From Piscicola geometra (Eukaryota > Annelida > Clitellata > Hirudinida > Piscicolidae): a DNA stretch of 64,000 nt. Below, in pieces: positions 20,403 to 33,289 of the stretch (position 1 is its first letter; each line of letters starts with the position of its first letter). The notes beneath the pieces were generated by a model, which did no database searches, was not told the origin of the DNA, and worked only from the letters and a program-made list of their open reading frames with translations. The translations under genes and the position numbers were made by a program. The stretch spans positions 1,808,493 through 1,872,492 of the forward strand of contig OX030958.1 in assembly GCA_943735955.1 (NCBI GenBank), given 5' to 3'.

Positions 20403-21927
20403 CAGTGGCACAACCAGGGGAGTCTGGGGGGGCTCAAGCCCTTATTAAAACTCATCTTAAGACGACTGTATCTGCATGTCGTTTGCAAAACTTGTTTGAG
20501 AATATCTGCTACCAAAACAGCTTTTGCACTTCTTCCAGTAAGTGAAATGGTGAAAAGATTTTCACAAACTGATCGAAAAATTATTTTGTAACTGAGAACA
20601 CATCAAAATTTAGTTGAAACTAAATATTTGAAAAAAATTATAGACTGTTTAGGATCTCATATCAAACTTATTTTTTTACTTTTTAGCTTAGTTTAAAAAA
20701 TGATGACGTAACTTTAAGAATACTATGCAACTTAGTTTTTAGTTTTTCTTTTGTATCATTAATAAACTATCTAAATTCTTTATCAAATATAATTGGTAGT
20801 TTTTATTTAGCCCATTTATCGCCGCTACCCGAGAAAAAAAGTTAACATGAATTTTACATTTAGTCTTGCATTATATGGTTATAATAATAAGAGAAAAATT
20901 AAAAACAATTATTTCATAAGTTTTAGTGGAACAAAATGTTGCGAAAACGCAACATGAGCGGGAAGTGTGACATACTTATGTGCAGTAAGAAATCATAAAT
21001 AAATAGATTCAAACCACATTTATTAAACAGAAATAAATTTCAATTGCAAATAGTTTAACAAAATTCAGACTTCTGATTGTTTTATTTGTTATAATATTAA
21101 TAATAAATATTTTAATTACAACAAAGCAAATTATTTAACGTGAATTACAACAGCACTCATAGACAAAAGACTTGTATAGACCAAAAAAAAAAACTCATAA
21201 ACTGTCGTGCTGTTTCAAAGACGACACTGACGACGAATGTTATCTTTATTTTAATTTTATATTCAACCTATGAGAGGTTAAAAAATTATATTTTTTCAAT
21301 AAAAGCTTCAAGTGTGAAGCATTTGCGGTTTGGAATTTTTTATCGAAATATAAAAATCAACATTCATCTTTAAAATTCAACTTTTAATTTTAATTTTATA
21401 AATTTCATAATACATTAACATTAAAATGATAATTTTATTATTACTATAATGACTAGACTTATTAAAAACCATATGAAATCATATGATGTCAAAGTTGCGA
21501 AAACGCACCATTGATTTTTAAAAGCATTGAAAACGTTTGACAAGTTATTTTGAATATTAAAAAATTAATTCAAGTATTAACTATCTCTTCACACTGAAAT
21601 TAAGACTAAATTTGTATAAATATACTAAAAATCGAACGAAAAAATTGAACAATTATCTAAGCGAAGAAAGATTGTTTTGAAAAATTTTAAATGTGAAAAG
21701 GATATAAAAGACTATAAATAATAAAATGAAAAAAAGTGAAATTTAACTTATAAAAATTAAAATTCAAAATTTATTGTAAAAATATGTGAAAAACTCGGTA
21801 TTAAAACAGCAAGAAAATATAAAAAATGATGTTGCAAAACGCAACAGCTGCGGTAAATGGATTAAATAATAATTTTTTTTGACTAAAGTTGAGCCCCCCC
21901 TCGCATTTTTTGCTGGTTGCGCCCCTG
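20403..21927. mobile_element. hAT element, copy 2 (1.53 kb), inverted relative to copy 1
   Basis: The left end CAGTGGCACAACCAGG and right end TGCTGGTTGCGCCCCTG are flanked by a perfect 8-bp duplication GGTCCTAG (20395-20402 and 21928-21935). The interior aligns in reverse with 9500-10860 of copy 1 (for example the GTTGCGTTTTGCAAC-type segment and the CATAAGTATGTCACACTTCC segment). Only a trace of the transposase C-terminus (about 20440-20560) remains, so it is a deletion derivative. Confidence 0.85.
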
Positions 21928-21935
21928 GGTCCTAG

Positions 21936-22985
21936 GATTTAGTGCAACCGATAAACACTAATTTAAAAGATTGAAATTCTAGTAAACGAAATAGCCTTCA
22001 GCCAATAAAGAAATAGACCTTAAAAAAACTTTACGTAAAATTGGGATTGAACAAAATATCTCTCAATATCCATTGGTCTATTTTGTATACTTTATAAAAG
22101 TTGCTCCTTCAATGGCGAATTATTGGCCTCTGTTTGACGAGAACGCTCTTATCAATTCTATAGACTTTCACGTATCCCTTAGTATTCGAATTTTATGAAT
22201 ATTAATTCCCAAAACTTTAAAGTTTAAAAGGCCAGAATGTCCTCCATGGTTTGACACCATCATTTAATAATCTTCCTAGAAATAATCAATTTGAGTTTTT
22301 GCTTAAAAGCCCAAATTGAAACCTTGTTAAAATATTCATACAGATGTCTAATCTGATCCTTCACTTTTGAGATTGATGACAGAGGCGGAAAAAAATCAAA
22401 AAATCATGATGAAAATTATTCACAAATTACTAAAGAGACAAAAAAAGAAAGAAAGGTCTTCTCTTGCCTGAGGGAGCTGACTTTGGCACTATTTCCTCAT
22501 TTGGTGAACTCGAAACTGGAAGATGTCACATTTTCCAATGAAATTGTATGAAAATAATATTTTTGGCATATTTACATATGTTGTTTTATTTGGCAATATT
22601 TTTACTTACAGGTTTTTTTCTTGGGAATTTTAGGGGGAGAAAAGTAAATGAAGTGATCCGGAAATTGATTAACCAAAAAAAGAGTGATAATGTCTGACAG
22701 GATCAAGAGATAGGGATGGGAAAAAGGAGGCTAGAGCAGTTCAAGAAAAGGAAGGGTTAACATAGCCAGTTCTTCTTCCAGAATCCTGTGAATAACTTTC
22801 AAAAAGAAAGTGTTCTAAGAGATTAAGATTTTAATTAATTGAATTATTGAATATTTTACTATCTAAAATATCTAATTTTTTATTCTTTTAGATTTATCTA
22901 ATTTTTGACAATTTTTCCACTTTTTAAAATTATTTTGTTTTTTAATTTTTTATTATTTGAAATCACTAACGTGTTCGTGTTTCAA
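21936..22985. other. AT-rich region without recognisable features
   Basis: I see no exon, RNA gene or repeat family. Short open frames do not look coding. Confidence 0.35.
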
Positions 22986-22995
22986 AATTTGAGGG

Positions 22996-23172
22996 TGTGA
23001 GTACACAGGTAGCCCACGTGAAGCCCATATAGCAACATAACGCCCATTTAGAACAGCCATATAGCCCATACGGGACTCACTTAATTCGGTGTATCATTTT
23101 GACATGGGTCCCATATGGGCAGCTTATATAGTTGCCCATATAGGTCCCATGTATGAGTGTTCACAGGGTATT
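22996..23172. repeat. MITE-like repeat containing a 51-bp near-perfect palindrome
   Basis: CCCATATAG and CCCATA motifs recur in both orientations across this block. Positions 23102-23152 are almost self-complementary (outer ACATGGG...CCCATGT, centre CTTATATAG), with only a few mismatched pairs. The block is bounded by ACACAGG and TCACAGGG. No coding capacity is visible. Confidence 0.5.
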
Positions 23173-24144
23173 TCTATTCTTTGAGGGAACGCTTTGGCCT
23201 GAAGGTATAGAACTCGATCTTCTTGCTTCCATTTAACTAAATAGTTGCAAACGATTTTTTTTAGTTTTTTGCATAGTTTAACCTTAATAATATAATTTAG
23301 GTAAAACGACAGTTTTAAAAAAAATTTTTAGTTGCCAACTAAATAGCTTAACTGAAATAATTTAGTTAGTCCTTATTAAAATATGAATTTTAGGCTGAAA
23401 AAAGGCAATATTGTCAATTTTTTTCAAGCCAAGTACATTTACAGTTTTGGGTTTTTTCGTTTCCTAATTGTATTATTCAGCGTTGCTTAACAAGTTTTGA
23501 GTGCACGCCACTGTGGACAAGATAGTGTTTGTTCAGTCTAGGATTAAATGAGTGTACAAATAAAACTGACATTTTAAGACTATAAAAGTATTTTAAAGTC
23601 AGAATATTACTGAATTTACTGTTTAAAAGGGTGAAAAATGTTTTTTCTCATTATAAGGGTCATTTAAAATAAAATTTAGAGGAAAGTCGGGTATTATGGA
23701 ATACCATTTACTTTTTTCTAAAAAAACTCAATTAGTTTTAAGGAAAGAATATTCAAAACATTCTTAGTACATGCTATAATCATTCGTAATAAAATATCAT
23801 TTCTAAAAATTGATATTTTCAATTTATATTTTTCAAAAGTGTTGCAAATGAAGGCTCATAAAAAAAAGTCGTGTAATATGGGATAGGCCGTTGAAATGAA
23901 TTAAAATGCATAAAGACGTCAGACAACTTGTAATATTTTCCCTTTTTAAAATTTAAACTCATAATAAAGCAAAAACATGTTTTCAAACATTTATTAATAA
24001 ATTTCAAACAAAACAAGTCATTTTAACAAGAACGAAAAGGGAAAAAACGTCATAAAACTTATATTATATTGAATTGTAAATGATGAAAATAATTTAGTGT
24101 CTATTTAAAAAGTCACAAATAAGGTATTCTTTTTCGGTACTGCC

Positions 24145-24381
24145 TCAATCAAGGTCAGCCCACAAGAAACAACTGGAGCATTGAATCCAGATCTCTCCTC
24201 GTTGATCTTGAGAAAAATTTTCACAAAAAAAGACATTCAGCGTTTTTTTATTTTGCAATTTTTCAAATAAAACGAATACTGTTGATTCATCATCTGAACA
24301 GATCGATTTATCACTCCAATCACAGAATTGAAATGTAACTTTCATGGAGTTTTCTACGTGGTTTGAGAAATGAATCTTCAA
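24145..24381 (-). pseudogene. Transposase C-terminal Cys-rich tail fragment (pogo/Tigger-like)
   Basis: The minus strand ends with CENFSQDQRGEIWIQCSSCF, then LWADLD and a stop. The pattern C...(G/E).WIQC..C..W resembles the PHD-like tail found at the end of many pogo-type transposases. An acidic SDDES stretch precedes it, also usual there. Catalytic parts are not visible. Identification is tentative. Confidence 0.35.
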
Positions 24382-24626
24382 AATTGTCTGACTAATTGCG
24401 ATGTGAAAAGAAAGATAACCAAAGACACTTTTTAAAGTTGGTGAAAAAATTTAGAAATAGTATTTAATTAGAAGTCAAATTTAATGAGATAATTTTAGAA
24501 GAAAAAAATATAATTTTTTATTGAAGGTTATTGCATGATTTTTGGAATGCTACATTTTTTGTCAGCTTGTATAATATATAATATATATGTTCCATCCCAT
24601 AGATATCCTACAAACAACAAGTAGGG

Positions 24627-24716
24627 GCGTATTGTTTAATTCTCCTTAAATCTTACATCTTAAATCTCTGGTGCATCCATCGGATTGATAGGTTTAAGAA
24701 GAAATAAACAACGCCA
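24627..24716. repeat. Imperfect inverted repeat at the 5' edge of the Harbinger element
   Basis: GGGGCGTATTGTTTAATTCT (24626-24645) and its continuation are nearly the reverse complement of GAAGAAATAAACAACGCC (about 24695-24712), with about 45 bp between. It ends 10 bp before the transposase ATG and could be the terminal region of the element. I found no matching copy at the other side. Confidence 0.45.
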
Positions 24717-24725
24717 TTTTAGAAA

Positions 24726-26215
24726 ATGTCAGATGTAAACAAAGTTGTTTTAAACTGTTTATCAAATATAGTTGTAGAGGAAATTTCGGGGTTAAATAAT
24801 AATTTTGAGGCGATCGTTAATAATTTTAATACGAATAAAGTTGTTTTCAATCTTGGCTTGAATCTATTGTCCGAGGATTCTACCGAGAAATCTACTTCTA
24901 ATGAGTTTGATTCAAGCTTGATTGAAGCTGAAAAACCTTTTAAAGAAGTATTCTGGTCACTATGCGACTGGGATTTTAAATCCTATTTTTGCATGAAAAA
25001 AACTACATTCGAGATAATTTTAAAAAATGTTTTTTGATTAAGCTAAACAATTTATAAATATCTTCATAAATGTATTTTTCATAAAGAGATATGCTTGGTA
25101 TGCTTGGTAGAGAGAAGGATCAAGTCAACAGAGGTAGACACCCTATTGACATAAAACAAGCTGCAATGGTGATAGTTTGGACTCTGACAAATCAGTAATC
25201 CTTTAGACTCTAAAGTTTAGAGGCATAGCTCTTCGATTTCGGTTGGACATTGGAAATGCCCATCGTGTCTGTCTACGGATGTGCAGGCTTGTAAATGAAA
25301 ACAATGCCAAGTTTATTCGATGGTCTTCTGGTGGGTGTGTTTTTAGGAATTCAACATTTTTAAGATGATTCCTATCTTACTTTAAATTTTTAACTTTTTT
25401 CAAAAGAACTAGAAATGCTGAAAGTGGTGGCTGGATTTGCCAGTTTAAGGAAAAAGCCTTTTCCTGATGTTTGTGGTTGTGTCGATGGAACCCATATTGC
25501 TATAAAGAAACCAAAAGCAGGCAGTATAAGCTATTACAATAGGAAAGGCTTCGGCTCCATCTTATTACAGGTAAGTTATGTGAATAACTTGTTATTTAAC
25601 AACACTTTTTTAAGAAGACTGTTAATTCTTATTTTTTGCAATATTTATTAGATTATAGTTGATCATGAGATGAAGATACTGGATGCATATTCTGGCTGGC
25701 CTGGATCCACTCATGACGCCAGAGTCAGAGTTTGGGCTTGCAGTCCTAATTACTCAAATCTAGAGAACAACAACATTATTCAAAAAAAGGACACATTCTA
25801 GGCGACTGCGCTTACCCCCTCAAAGTTTTCCTTATGTTCTCTTATTGGGATAATGGCCGCTTAGATGAGAGAAAGAGAAATTTCAATAAGAGCTTGAGCT
25901 CAACAAGAGTAGTAGTTGAACAAGCCTATGGCCTTTTGAAAGGTATATTCTTTTTGTACAAATTTACACAATAAATTACTTATTTTATTGCTTTTAGGAC
26001 GGTTCAGAAGATTGAAATATCTTGATGTGGCAACCCCCGAGACAGCTTCAATAATGGTTCAGACTGCTTGCTGTCTGCATAATTTGTGTCTTGTGTCCAA
26101 TGACTTTATTGAGTTTAGAACAGAAGAAAGCAGCAGTGAAGCATTTAACGACACAGGACCAAATGAGTTGAGGGCCAACAGCAAAAGGGACATGATTGCC
26201 CTGATGCTTGATTAA
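24726..26215 (+). pseudogene. Harbinger (PIF) transposase, broken
   Basis: Exons: an N-terminal part 24726-25037 (DFKSYF.MKKTTFEIIL), a damaged middle (25090-25330; VNRGRHPIDIKQAAMVIVWT and HRVCLRMCRLVNENNAKFI), 25415-25570, 25652-25940 and 25999-26215. Two GTAAGT/GTATAT...TTAG introns (25571-25651 and 25940-25998) are intact. DDE residues are present: GCVDGTHI, GSTHDARV, and VVVEQAYGLLKGRFRR. Stops near 25035 and in the middle, and a one-base frameshift near 25795, disable it. The Myb-like partner gene converges from the right. Confidence 0.85.
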
Positions 26216-26361
26216 TTTTTTTTAATTTTATCAGAATAGACAATAAAGTTATGTTCGACTGAACCTTTTGTTAATAAAATTATTAAAAACTCGTTTTATA
26301 CGTATATTTATTAACAAAAAAATTCGATTTATACATATATTTATTCACAATAATCAAAAAA

Positions 26362-27150
26362 TTAATTAAGTTTCTCAATGAGGCGATTCATGGTTTCAAT
26401 GGTCCTCTCATTGGCCTGTTGAATGGCTTCAGTCATTCTATTAATAGCCTGAATTTTTTGGACCTCAAGCGCTGCATTTTGTTCCATTAATAGCAAGATT
26501 TTATCTTTATTGTTTAACTCAGATTTACGTTTCCTTCTAAAAGTTGGAAGAGTTATAATAGGGTTAGGGCTAGTGGTTGATGGTACCACCAACGGAACAG
26601 ATGGAAAACCAACAGTAGTAGACAATAGAGCATAAGGGTTTGGCTCAACCGATGCTCTATACCCAAAAATAGAGTCCATATTTTCGTAATACTCCCAGTG
26701 AATGGCCTCCCCACCATTCATAGCCCTCTTGTCCTTATTTCTTCTATATGTCTGCATTAGATTTTTGATTTTTCCATGCAGATGTTCTCGGTTAAAATAA
26801 GACCAAGAGTTTCATTCAGTGCGGCTGATTTTTTTTCCAGATTTTTATTTTCTTTCCCTTCGGATCGCAAAACTCTATTTCCCTCTCTCCTCGCAGTTGG
26901 ATCAGGCAAAGAATGGCTTCTCTGCTCCACTTGAAGTCTGTAATAATACATAGTAATCATCAGCAATGTAACAGCCTCGTAAATTAACAGCTTACTTGTT
27001 TTTTCGATACCAGACCAAGTAAAATGATAGCCATTACTAGGAGCGGGAATCTGCTGCAAATCTTGGGAGGGTCCTGGGGTCAATACCATTGAAGTGAACC
27101 CTTCAATACCAAAAAGTGGGAGGGAAATGCTGGAACACATTCGCACAACT
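26362..27150 (-). pseudogene. Harbinger Myb/SANT-like partner protein
   Basis: The C-terminal part (26757-26362) is open: QTYRRNKDKRAMNGGEAIHW, YYENMDSIFG, a Pro/Ser/Thr linker, a basic FRRKRKSE patch and a coiled coil ending RTIETMNRLIEKLN. Upstream (27150-26757) HFTWSGIEKTSKLLI is the start of the trihelix/Myb domain. A one-base frameshift near 26768 (ICMEKSKI then stop; the other frame gives KNLMQTYRR) separates the halves. Harbinger elements usually encode a transposase plus such a DNA-binding partner; here the genes face each other, about 150 bp apart. Confidence 0.75.
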
Positions 27151-27194
27151 GTGTATATTCTGTGTGACCCCTGTAATTGATCCCTTGCACTTCT

Positions 27195-27519
<325 letters not shown>

Positions 27520-27656
27520 TTAGTCTTTATAACACACTGTCTTTCGAACAATTAATCTTTATACCACACCCGTAAATCAATCAAGCACGAAATCTGTTCT
27601 AAATCAATCTACTTTATATAGCAGATGTTTATTTCACAACTATATATATTAGCATG

Positions 27657-30600
27657 TTTTCTCTACGCTACGGATGAGTGGCAGTTAGTGTGGCCCAATC
27701 ACCGTCTGCACCGCTTTGGCGGATATGATCCACAATTTGTACCAAATCAGAACTTGCGTTTCTATTTTATAAATAAGTTGATGAAAGTATTTGCTATTTG
27801 ATAAAGTGTTAAGAAAGTTAAGATCATTTTAAAAGGATAATTTTTAAAATAAGTTAAGTTTACTATGGATAATCAAAGACAAATTTATCGAGATAGACCC
27901 TCATTATTTATGTGAATTCGCAAATTCTAGTTTGGTACAAATATCTTAAAATAGTCCTATTCGCATGCGCAAAGAAAGTTTGTTTCCTCTACGCTACGGA
28001 TGAGTGGCAGTTACTGTGGCCCAATCACCGTCTGCACCGCTTTGGCGGATATGATCCACAATTTGTACCAAATTAGAATTTGCGTTTCTATTTGATAAAT
28101 AGGTTGATGAAAGTATTTTTTATTTGATAAAGTGTTAAGAAAGTTAAGATCATTTTTAAAGGATAATTGTTAAAATAAGTTAATAATAATAATTGCCATT
28201 TTTGTATAGCGCCCGGGCACGCAACTGAAGCGCTTTCACTGCGTTGTAATGCAATAAAGAAATAAAAGTAATTATAATAGTAATGTTATGAAAAGAAAAG
28301 CAAAGAGTAGCATGGAGTAATTATTAAGAATGATAAGCTAAGTTAAAATAATGAGTTTTCAGTTTGGCTTTAAAAGTCGAAAATTGGTTGATGCTTCGAA
28401 GTGCAGGTGGAAGGGCATTCCAAGTTGTTGGAGCTGCGTGATGAAATGCTCTTTTTGAGATGTTGTTTGTAGTGGATTCTTGGTTGAGAAGAAGAAATGA
28501 AGATGAACGCAGTTGTTGGTTTGATGTTTTTTTAGTTATGAGTTTGCTGAGATATGACGGTATTGAAGTTTGAAGAATTTTGAATGTGGTGATGGCTATT
28601 TTAAAGGATATTCGAAAATCTATAGGAAGCCAGTGGAGTTTTATATGATTATCATTTGATGATTGAACAAGGTGATGGCCTGGGTAATCACAGTTGAGTG
28701 TGATTCTAGCCGCCTTGTTTAAAACTGACTGTAGACGATTTCTTTCTTGATTGGTGCTATTATATAATAGCGAGTTACAGTAGTCAAGTCTGCTTAGTAT
28801 TAGATATCGAGAAAGTGAGGCGGAGAGATCAGTAGTAATGAATGGCCGTATGTGCTTGATTGCTTTGAGATGATAGCGTGATGATTGGATGATAGATGTG
28901 ATGTGGTTTTTGAAAGTGAGTTTGCTGTCTAGGGTGACTCCGAGTATTTTGAGAGTGTTATTGATGGGGATTTTATCTGAGTTGATGTTGACAGATGATA
29001 TTGTGTTTAAACTATTTAATTGATAAGGGGTGCCTAGTTTTATTATTTCTGATTTAGTGATATTGAACTGGAGATAGTTATTGAGAAACCAAGTTTCCAT
29101 GGTTTGTATGCAAGATGTGAGGTTACTGGTAGCTTGCTTGGATGTATTAGTTGTGATGAATTCAAGAAGTTGAATATCATTAGCATATTTATGGTAGGTT
29201 ATATTGAATTGGTTGACTATATTTGAGATAGGTGAGATGTATGTGGTGAAAAGAAGCGGTCCAAGAACAGAGCCTTGAGGAACGCCATGTTGTATATTGG
29301 TTGGTGATGAGATGTGTGTACCTAATTTAACTTGATAATGTCTATTTTCTAAATAAGATGACAGCCAGTTTAAAGCAGTTCCATCAACTCCAAATTCTTA
29401 ATGAAGTCTGTTTATGAGGATGGAATGGCTGATGGTGTCAAAGGCTGCTGATAGGTCGAGTGATGCGAGGAGGGTGGTATTTTTTGAGTCGCATCCGTTG
29501 AAAATGTGGTCAGTTAGATGGAGTAGGGCTGTTTCTGTAGAGTGGTAAGTCTATAGGCTGATTGGTGACTGGGATAGTTTGGATTGGAGGTGATATGAGA
29601 TTGTAGTTGTTTTAATACGGCCCTTTCCATAGTTTTTGATATGGTGGACAGGTTGGAAATAGGTCGATAATTTGCTGGATTGGTTGTGTCGAGGTTGGCT
29701 TTCTTTAATATTGGTGTAATTTGGGCTGCTTTGAAAGTAGATGGAAAACATCCTTCTTGGAAAGATAAGTTGACAAGCTGTGAGATGGCTTTTGACAATA
29801 TTGAGCTACATTGTCTTATAACTTGGTGAGGAAAAGGATCTATGGGCGATGTCTTCGTGCATGTAGCATGAATTATTTGTAATATATCTTCAGATGTTGT
29901 TGGTTTAAAGTTAGATATGGGGTCAATGATGTTTTTTCTATGAGTGTGTGTGAACTGTTCGTTTTGAGGTTGTGATAGGAGATTATCAATATTCTTATGA
30001 ATATTTTCAATTTTGCTGCTGAAAAAGTTGTTGAAGATGGAAGCCATGTTTGTATTGCTTGAGTTGTTGGATGGATCATTTTTTTGCCGGTGTAATAGTT
30101 TATTTAGATTGTGCCATAGAGTACGTGGCTTATTGGATGAATCTATTTCCGTTTTAATTATTTCTATTCTTGATTTGATAATTTCTTTTCTTGTTGATGC
30201 TTTAGCTTTATTATATAGTTGTTTATTGGAAGATGAAGGATCTTTGAAATAAGTTTTCTCAGCTTTCCTTCTATGTCTTTTGGCTCTTATTGCCTCCAGT
30301 GAAAATTTGTGGCGATTTTGGTGTGATCGTCGTATGACTTTTGTTTGTAGTGGCGCATACTTATCTAATAGTTTGAGGATGACATTGTTTATGTGTTCGA
30401 CGTATTGGTCTGTAGTGCAACTCTTGCAACCTAATATAGAAGATGATTTGAGGTCAATATTGAAATTGATCTAGTCTATTTTTTTGATCTTACGGTATTT
30501 AATTATGGTGCTGATAGGAATTGGCTTTATTAATGATAGGGTAGATGAAATGAGATGATGATCTGAAAATAGTGTTGGATGTATAGAATGATTAGTGATG

Positions 30601-30838
30601 ATACTAGATGCGTTGATGCAGGTTATGAGTAGGTCCAGTGTAAGTATACTATGTTATACTATGTAAGTTAAGTATACTATGGATAATCAAAGATAAATTT
30701 ATTTAGATAGACCCTCATTATTTATGTGAATTCGCAAATTCTAGTTTGGTACAAATATCTTAAAATAGTCCTATTCGCATGCGCAAAGAAAGTTTGGACG
30801 AGAGACCGAATATGGATAGATCATATATAGTGTCTCAT
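27657..30838. repeat. Tandem duplication of a fold-back repeat, second copy split by LINE-A
   Basis: A unit of about 327 bp (27657-27983) starting CTCTACGCTACGGATGAGTG is repeated from 27984. The second copy continues after the LINE at 30664. Within each unit TTTGTACCAAAT..GAA.TTGCG and CGCAAATTCTAGTTTGGTAC are inverted relative to each other about 200 bp apart. A third partial copy is at 44205-44375. It is non-coding. Confidence 0.75.
28185..30663 (-). mobile_element. LINE-A copy 2, flanked by 8-bp target duplication
   Basis: Insertion into the tandem repeat left TAAGTTAA at 28177-28184 and 30664-30671. The minus-strand protein is in pieces: a linker and RT fingers (30047-29514; NPANYRPISNLSTI, ERAVLKQLQSHI), then the region of the catalytic box, where YADD reads YAND (29176-29187), and a C-terminal part (29100-28324) with LHWLPIDFRISFKI, the LHWLP motif of CR1/L2-like elements. 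The 3' end GCCCGGGCGCTATACAAAAATGGCA with (ATT)n is shared with SINE-A. It is 5'-truncated and inactive. Confidence 0.88.
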
Positions 30839-31355
30839 AGTAGGCGACATGTTATCTAGCAACAAAATTATTCATACTTGCGGATAAAAAAACTTAACAC
30901 AAAAATGAACAAACTGTAATAAAAAAACTCTTTTACTGCACGTTAAAATTAAAATTTATTTTTAAAACACTTGTTAACATTTAGTTTGAAATTTTGAAAT
31001 TATGTCTGTTAAAACTTTTGAAAGTCCCAATACACTTTCTGGCCTGAAGCGAGCGATAGGCCAGCAATCGGGATATCTTAGAAACGGTACTCGGAAGCAT
31101 AGACAGAGCAATTTTATATTTATAACAGCCGATGGCAATGCTTATTTATTTGTTGAATCAGCTGATGTTTGGTATCTAACAATAGCAAAAAGCGCCATAT
31201 ATTATTTGAGGTTTCGGGAAACTATCTGAGGCGAGATATATCGTAAAATGAACAATAAATAAAGCTTCTTTACTTGCTAATGAAAAAGACTTTTGAGATG
31301 ATAGTAATGATGGTGCTAATGAAAAAGACTTTTGATTGATAATAATGATGATGCT

Positions 31356-31548
31356 AACGGGTTGGCTTAGAAGGTAAGTCGTTGGATCTGCAACTCAAAG
31401 GTCGCCAGTTTGAATTCCTGTTTAGCCAACCGTGAGCTATCATATACCTAGTGCATACGTCGCATTGATGCGGTGTTTCACGACTTATGTCGTGTGAGTG
31501 GTGCCTCAGTTGCGTGTTTTGGCGCATTATAAATAGGCATTATTATAT
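31356..31548 (+). mobile_element. SINE family A, inserted in a short tandem repeat
   Basis: GGGTTGGCTTAGAAGGTAAG head, AGTTTGAATTCC (decayed B box), ATCATATACCTAGTG body and a CCTCAGTTGCGTGTTTTGGC tail ending in ATT repeats. It splits a tandem array (31280-31650) whose unit is about GCTAATGAAAAAGACTTTTG plus GAT repeats. Confidence 0.8.
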
Positions 31549-31764
31549 TTTATTTTAATGAAAAAGACTGTTGAGATGAAGATGATGATGTTAATGAAAG
31601 ACTGCTGAGATGATGATGATAGTGATGGTGGATTAATTTTCTCTAAGAATTGATGACTATTCATTTTCTAATATAGAATTAGAATGCTTTTGGAATCTAT
31701 GGCAATCAATCCTTACACTAGCACCACTTAAACCACCAGCACTTGATTTTAAAGTTGTTGTTTT

Positions 31765-32470
31765 ATAAATAACCATTATAGGGGTCTCAAAATCTGCGTG
31801 GGTTTTAACTCCCTAAAGTTGTAAAAATGTACCAACATCATTATATCTTCATGAAAGTTTGATATAATCATCTTGCAGATTATTTGAATATGGATACTCA
31901 AGTCTTGACTGAATTATACTTGTCAGATATTAATAGTTGAATTTTAATGTTAAAGATTTGTTAATCATTAACAGTTAATGCTTGAAACTTCTGTGACTTA
32001 AATTTAAGTAAGTTTATCATAGAAGATTTCTCTTGTTCGTCAAGCTCTAATTATGAGAATTTTACACATTTTTCAAGAATCTTCACTATTGAAAGAATTA
32101 AAAAATTCAATAAGAACAAAAGATTTTTGTCATAATTTGTCTCAAATATGGCTCCATTTTAGTAGAATGAATAAAAGTCATCCGCAAAATGTTTCACTAG
32201 TAATATGGAGAAAAATATCTTATAAATTTGAATTATTTTATTTTGCCTATTAGCGTTACCGTTTTATTACGGTTTACTTTGGAAATCGTACTCATAATTT
32301 ATGCAAATGAGATTAACGATTGACATAGACAAATTTCCTATATTTAAATAGCTGTATGGTTATAAAACGGTATTGCTAACACGCAAAATAAAATACTTTA
32401 AATTAATAAGATTTTTTTCTTCTATTAGTTTAGTTTAGAGAGTTAAAAACCACGCAGATCTTTTGACTTA
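31765..32470. mobile_element. MITE of about 0.7 kb with 35-40-bp inverted ends
   Basis: TCTGCGTGGGTTTTAACTCC and its flanks (31790-31815) are matched in reverse at 32425-32465 (GAGTTAAAAACCACGCAGATC). A third end of this type is at 51612-51665. The interior is AT-rich without coding sequence. Family unknown. Confidence 0.5.
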
Positions 32471-33289
32471 TTTTTATGTGAATAATTTTAATTTCAATGT
32501 GAACAGATTTGACATTACTGAGTAAAATTATTATTAATTACTCAAAAAAGTATTCATAAAAGAAGTAAAGAAGCCTTATTTATTGTTCATTTAACGATAT
32601 TACTCGCCTCAGATAGTTTGCCGAAATATATACCAGATTTGACATTACTGAGTGAAATTATAATTTATTACTCAAAAAATTATTCGTAAAAGAAGTAAAG
32701 AAGCCTCATTTATTGTTCATTTTACGATATATCTCGCCTCAGATAGTTTGCCGAAATATATATCGTGAACTATCATATAACTTTTTTTAAAATATGTAAA
32801 AAAAAGAAGTCAAAGAAGCCTCAGTTATTGTTCATTTTACGATATATCTCGCCTCGGATAGTTTGCTGAAATATAAAATAACATGGCCGCTTCTTGTTAT
32901 TGTTAGAAACCAACAATCAGCTGATTCAAGAAATAAATAAACATTGCCATCAGCTGTTTTAATATTGCTATGTCTATGCTTCCGAGTACGATTTCCAAAG
33001 TATCCCTTTACATTTCCATAAACGGATTTATAGTGGTTTAATGATTTTTTAAGGTCTCAGTTATCACATTTTATTTGAATTCTATTTTATTTATTTAAAA
33101 AATTTTTAAGTTGAACAAATTGATTTTGAAACTATTTCAAATTTGACAAGGAGACGGCCATAAGGTTTTTGCAGAGACACGGAGTGTTACATAGAGTTCG
33201 ATTAAGCAAAAATAATCATCAAATGACAAGAAAGGTGGAGCTGCAGTAAAGCTCAGTGCAGGCAAAAAATTTCCCTCCAAAAACTTACT

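Larger units (their letters stand above)
31000..33010. repeat. Imperfect inverted repeat arms enclosing SINE-A and a MITE
   Basis: 31060-31262 (GGAAGCATAGACAGAGC, CAGCTGATG, AAACTATCTGAGGCGAGATA, ATGAACAATAAATAAAGC) is the reverse complement of 32690-33005. On the right the GCCTCAGATAGTTTGCCGAA segment is repeated three times in tandem (about 32510-32880). The arms could be the ends of one element into which others inserted. An open frame at 31002-31229 is part of the arm, not a gene. Confidence 0.55.

Noticed and set aside
22990..23172. Group II intron or riboswitch-like RNA suggested by the strong palindrome
   Set aside because: No conserved core motifs; the block looks like a MITE.
31002..31229. 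75-codon protein at 31.0 kb
   Set aside because: It lies wholly in an inverted repeat arm matched at 32.7-33.0 kb; no family resemblance.
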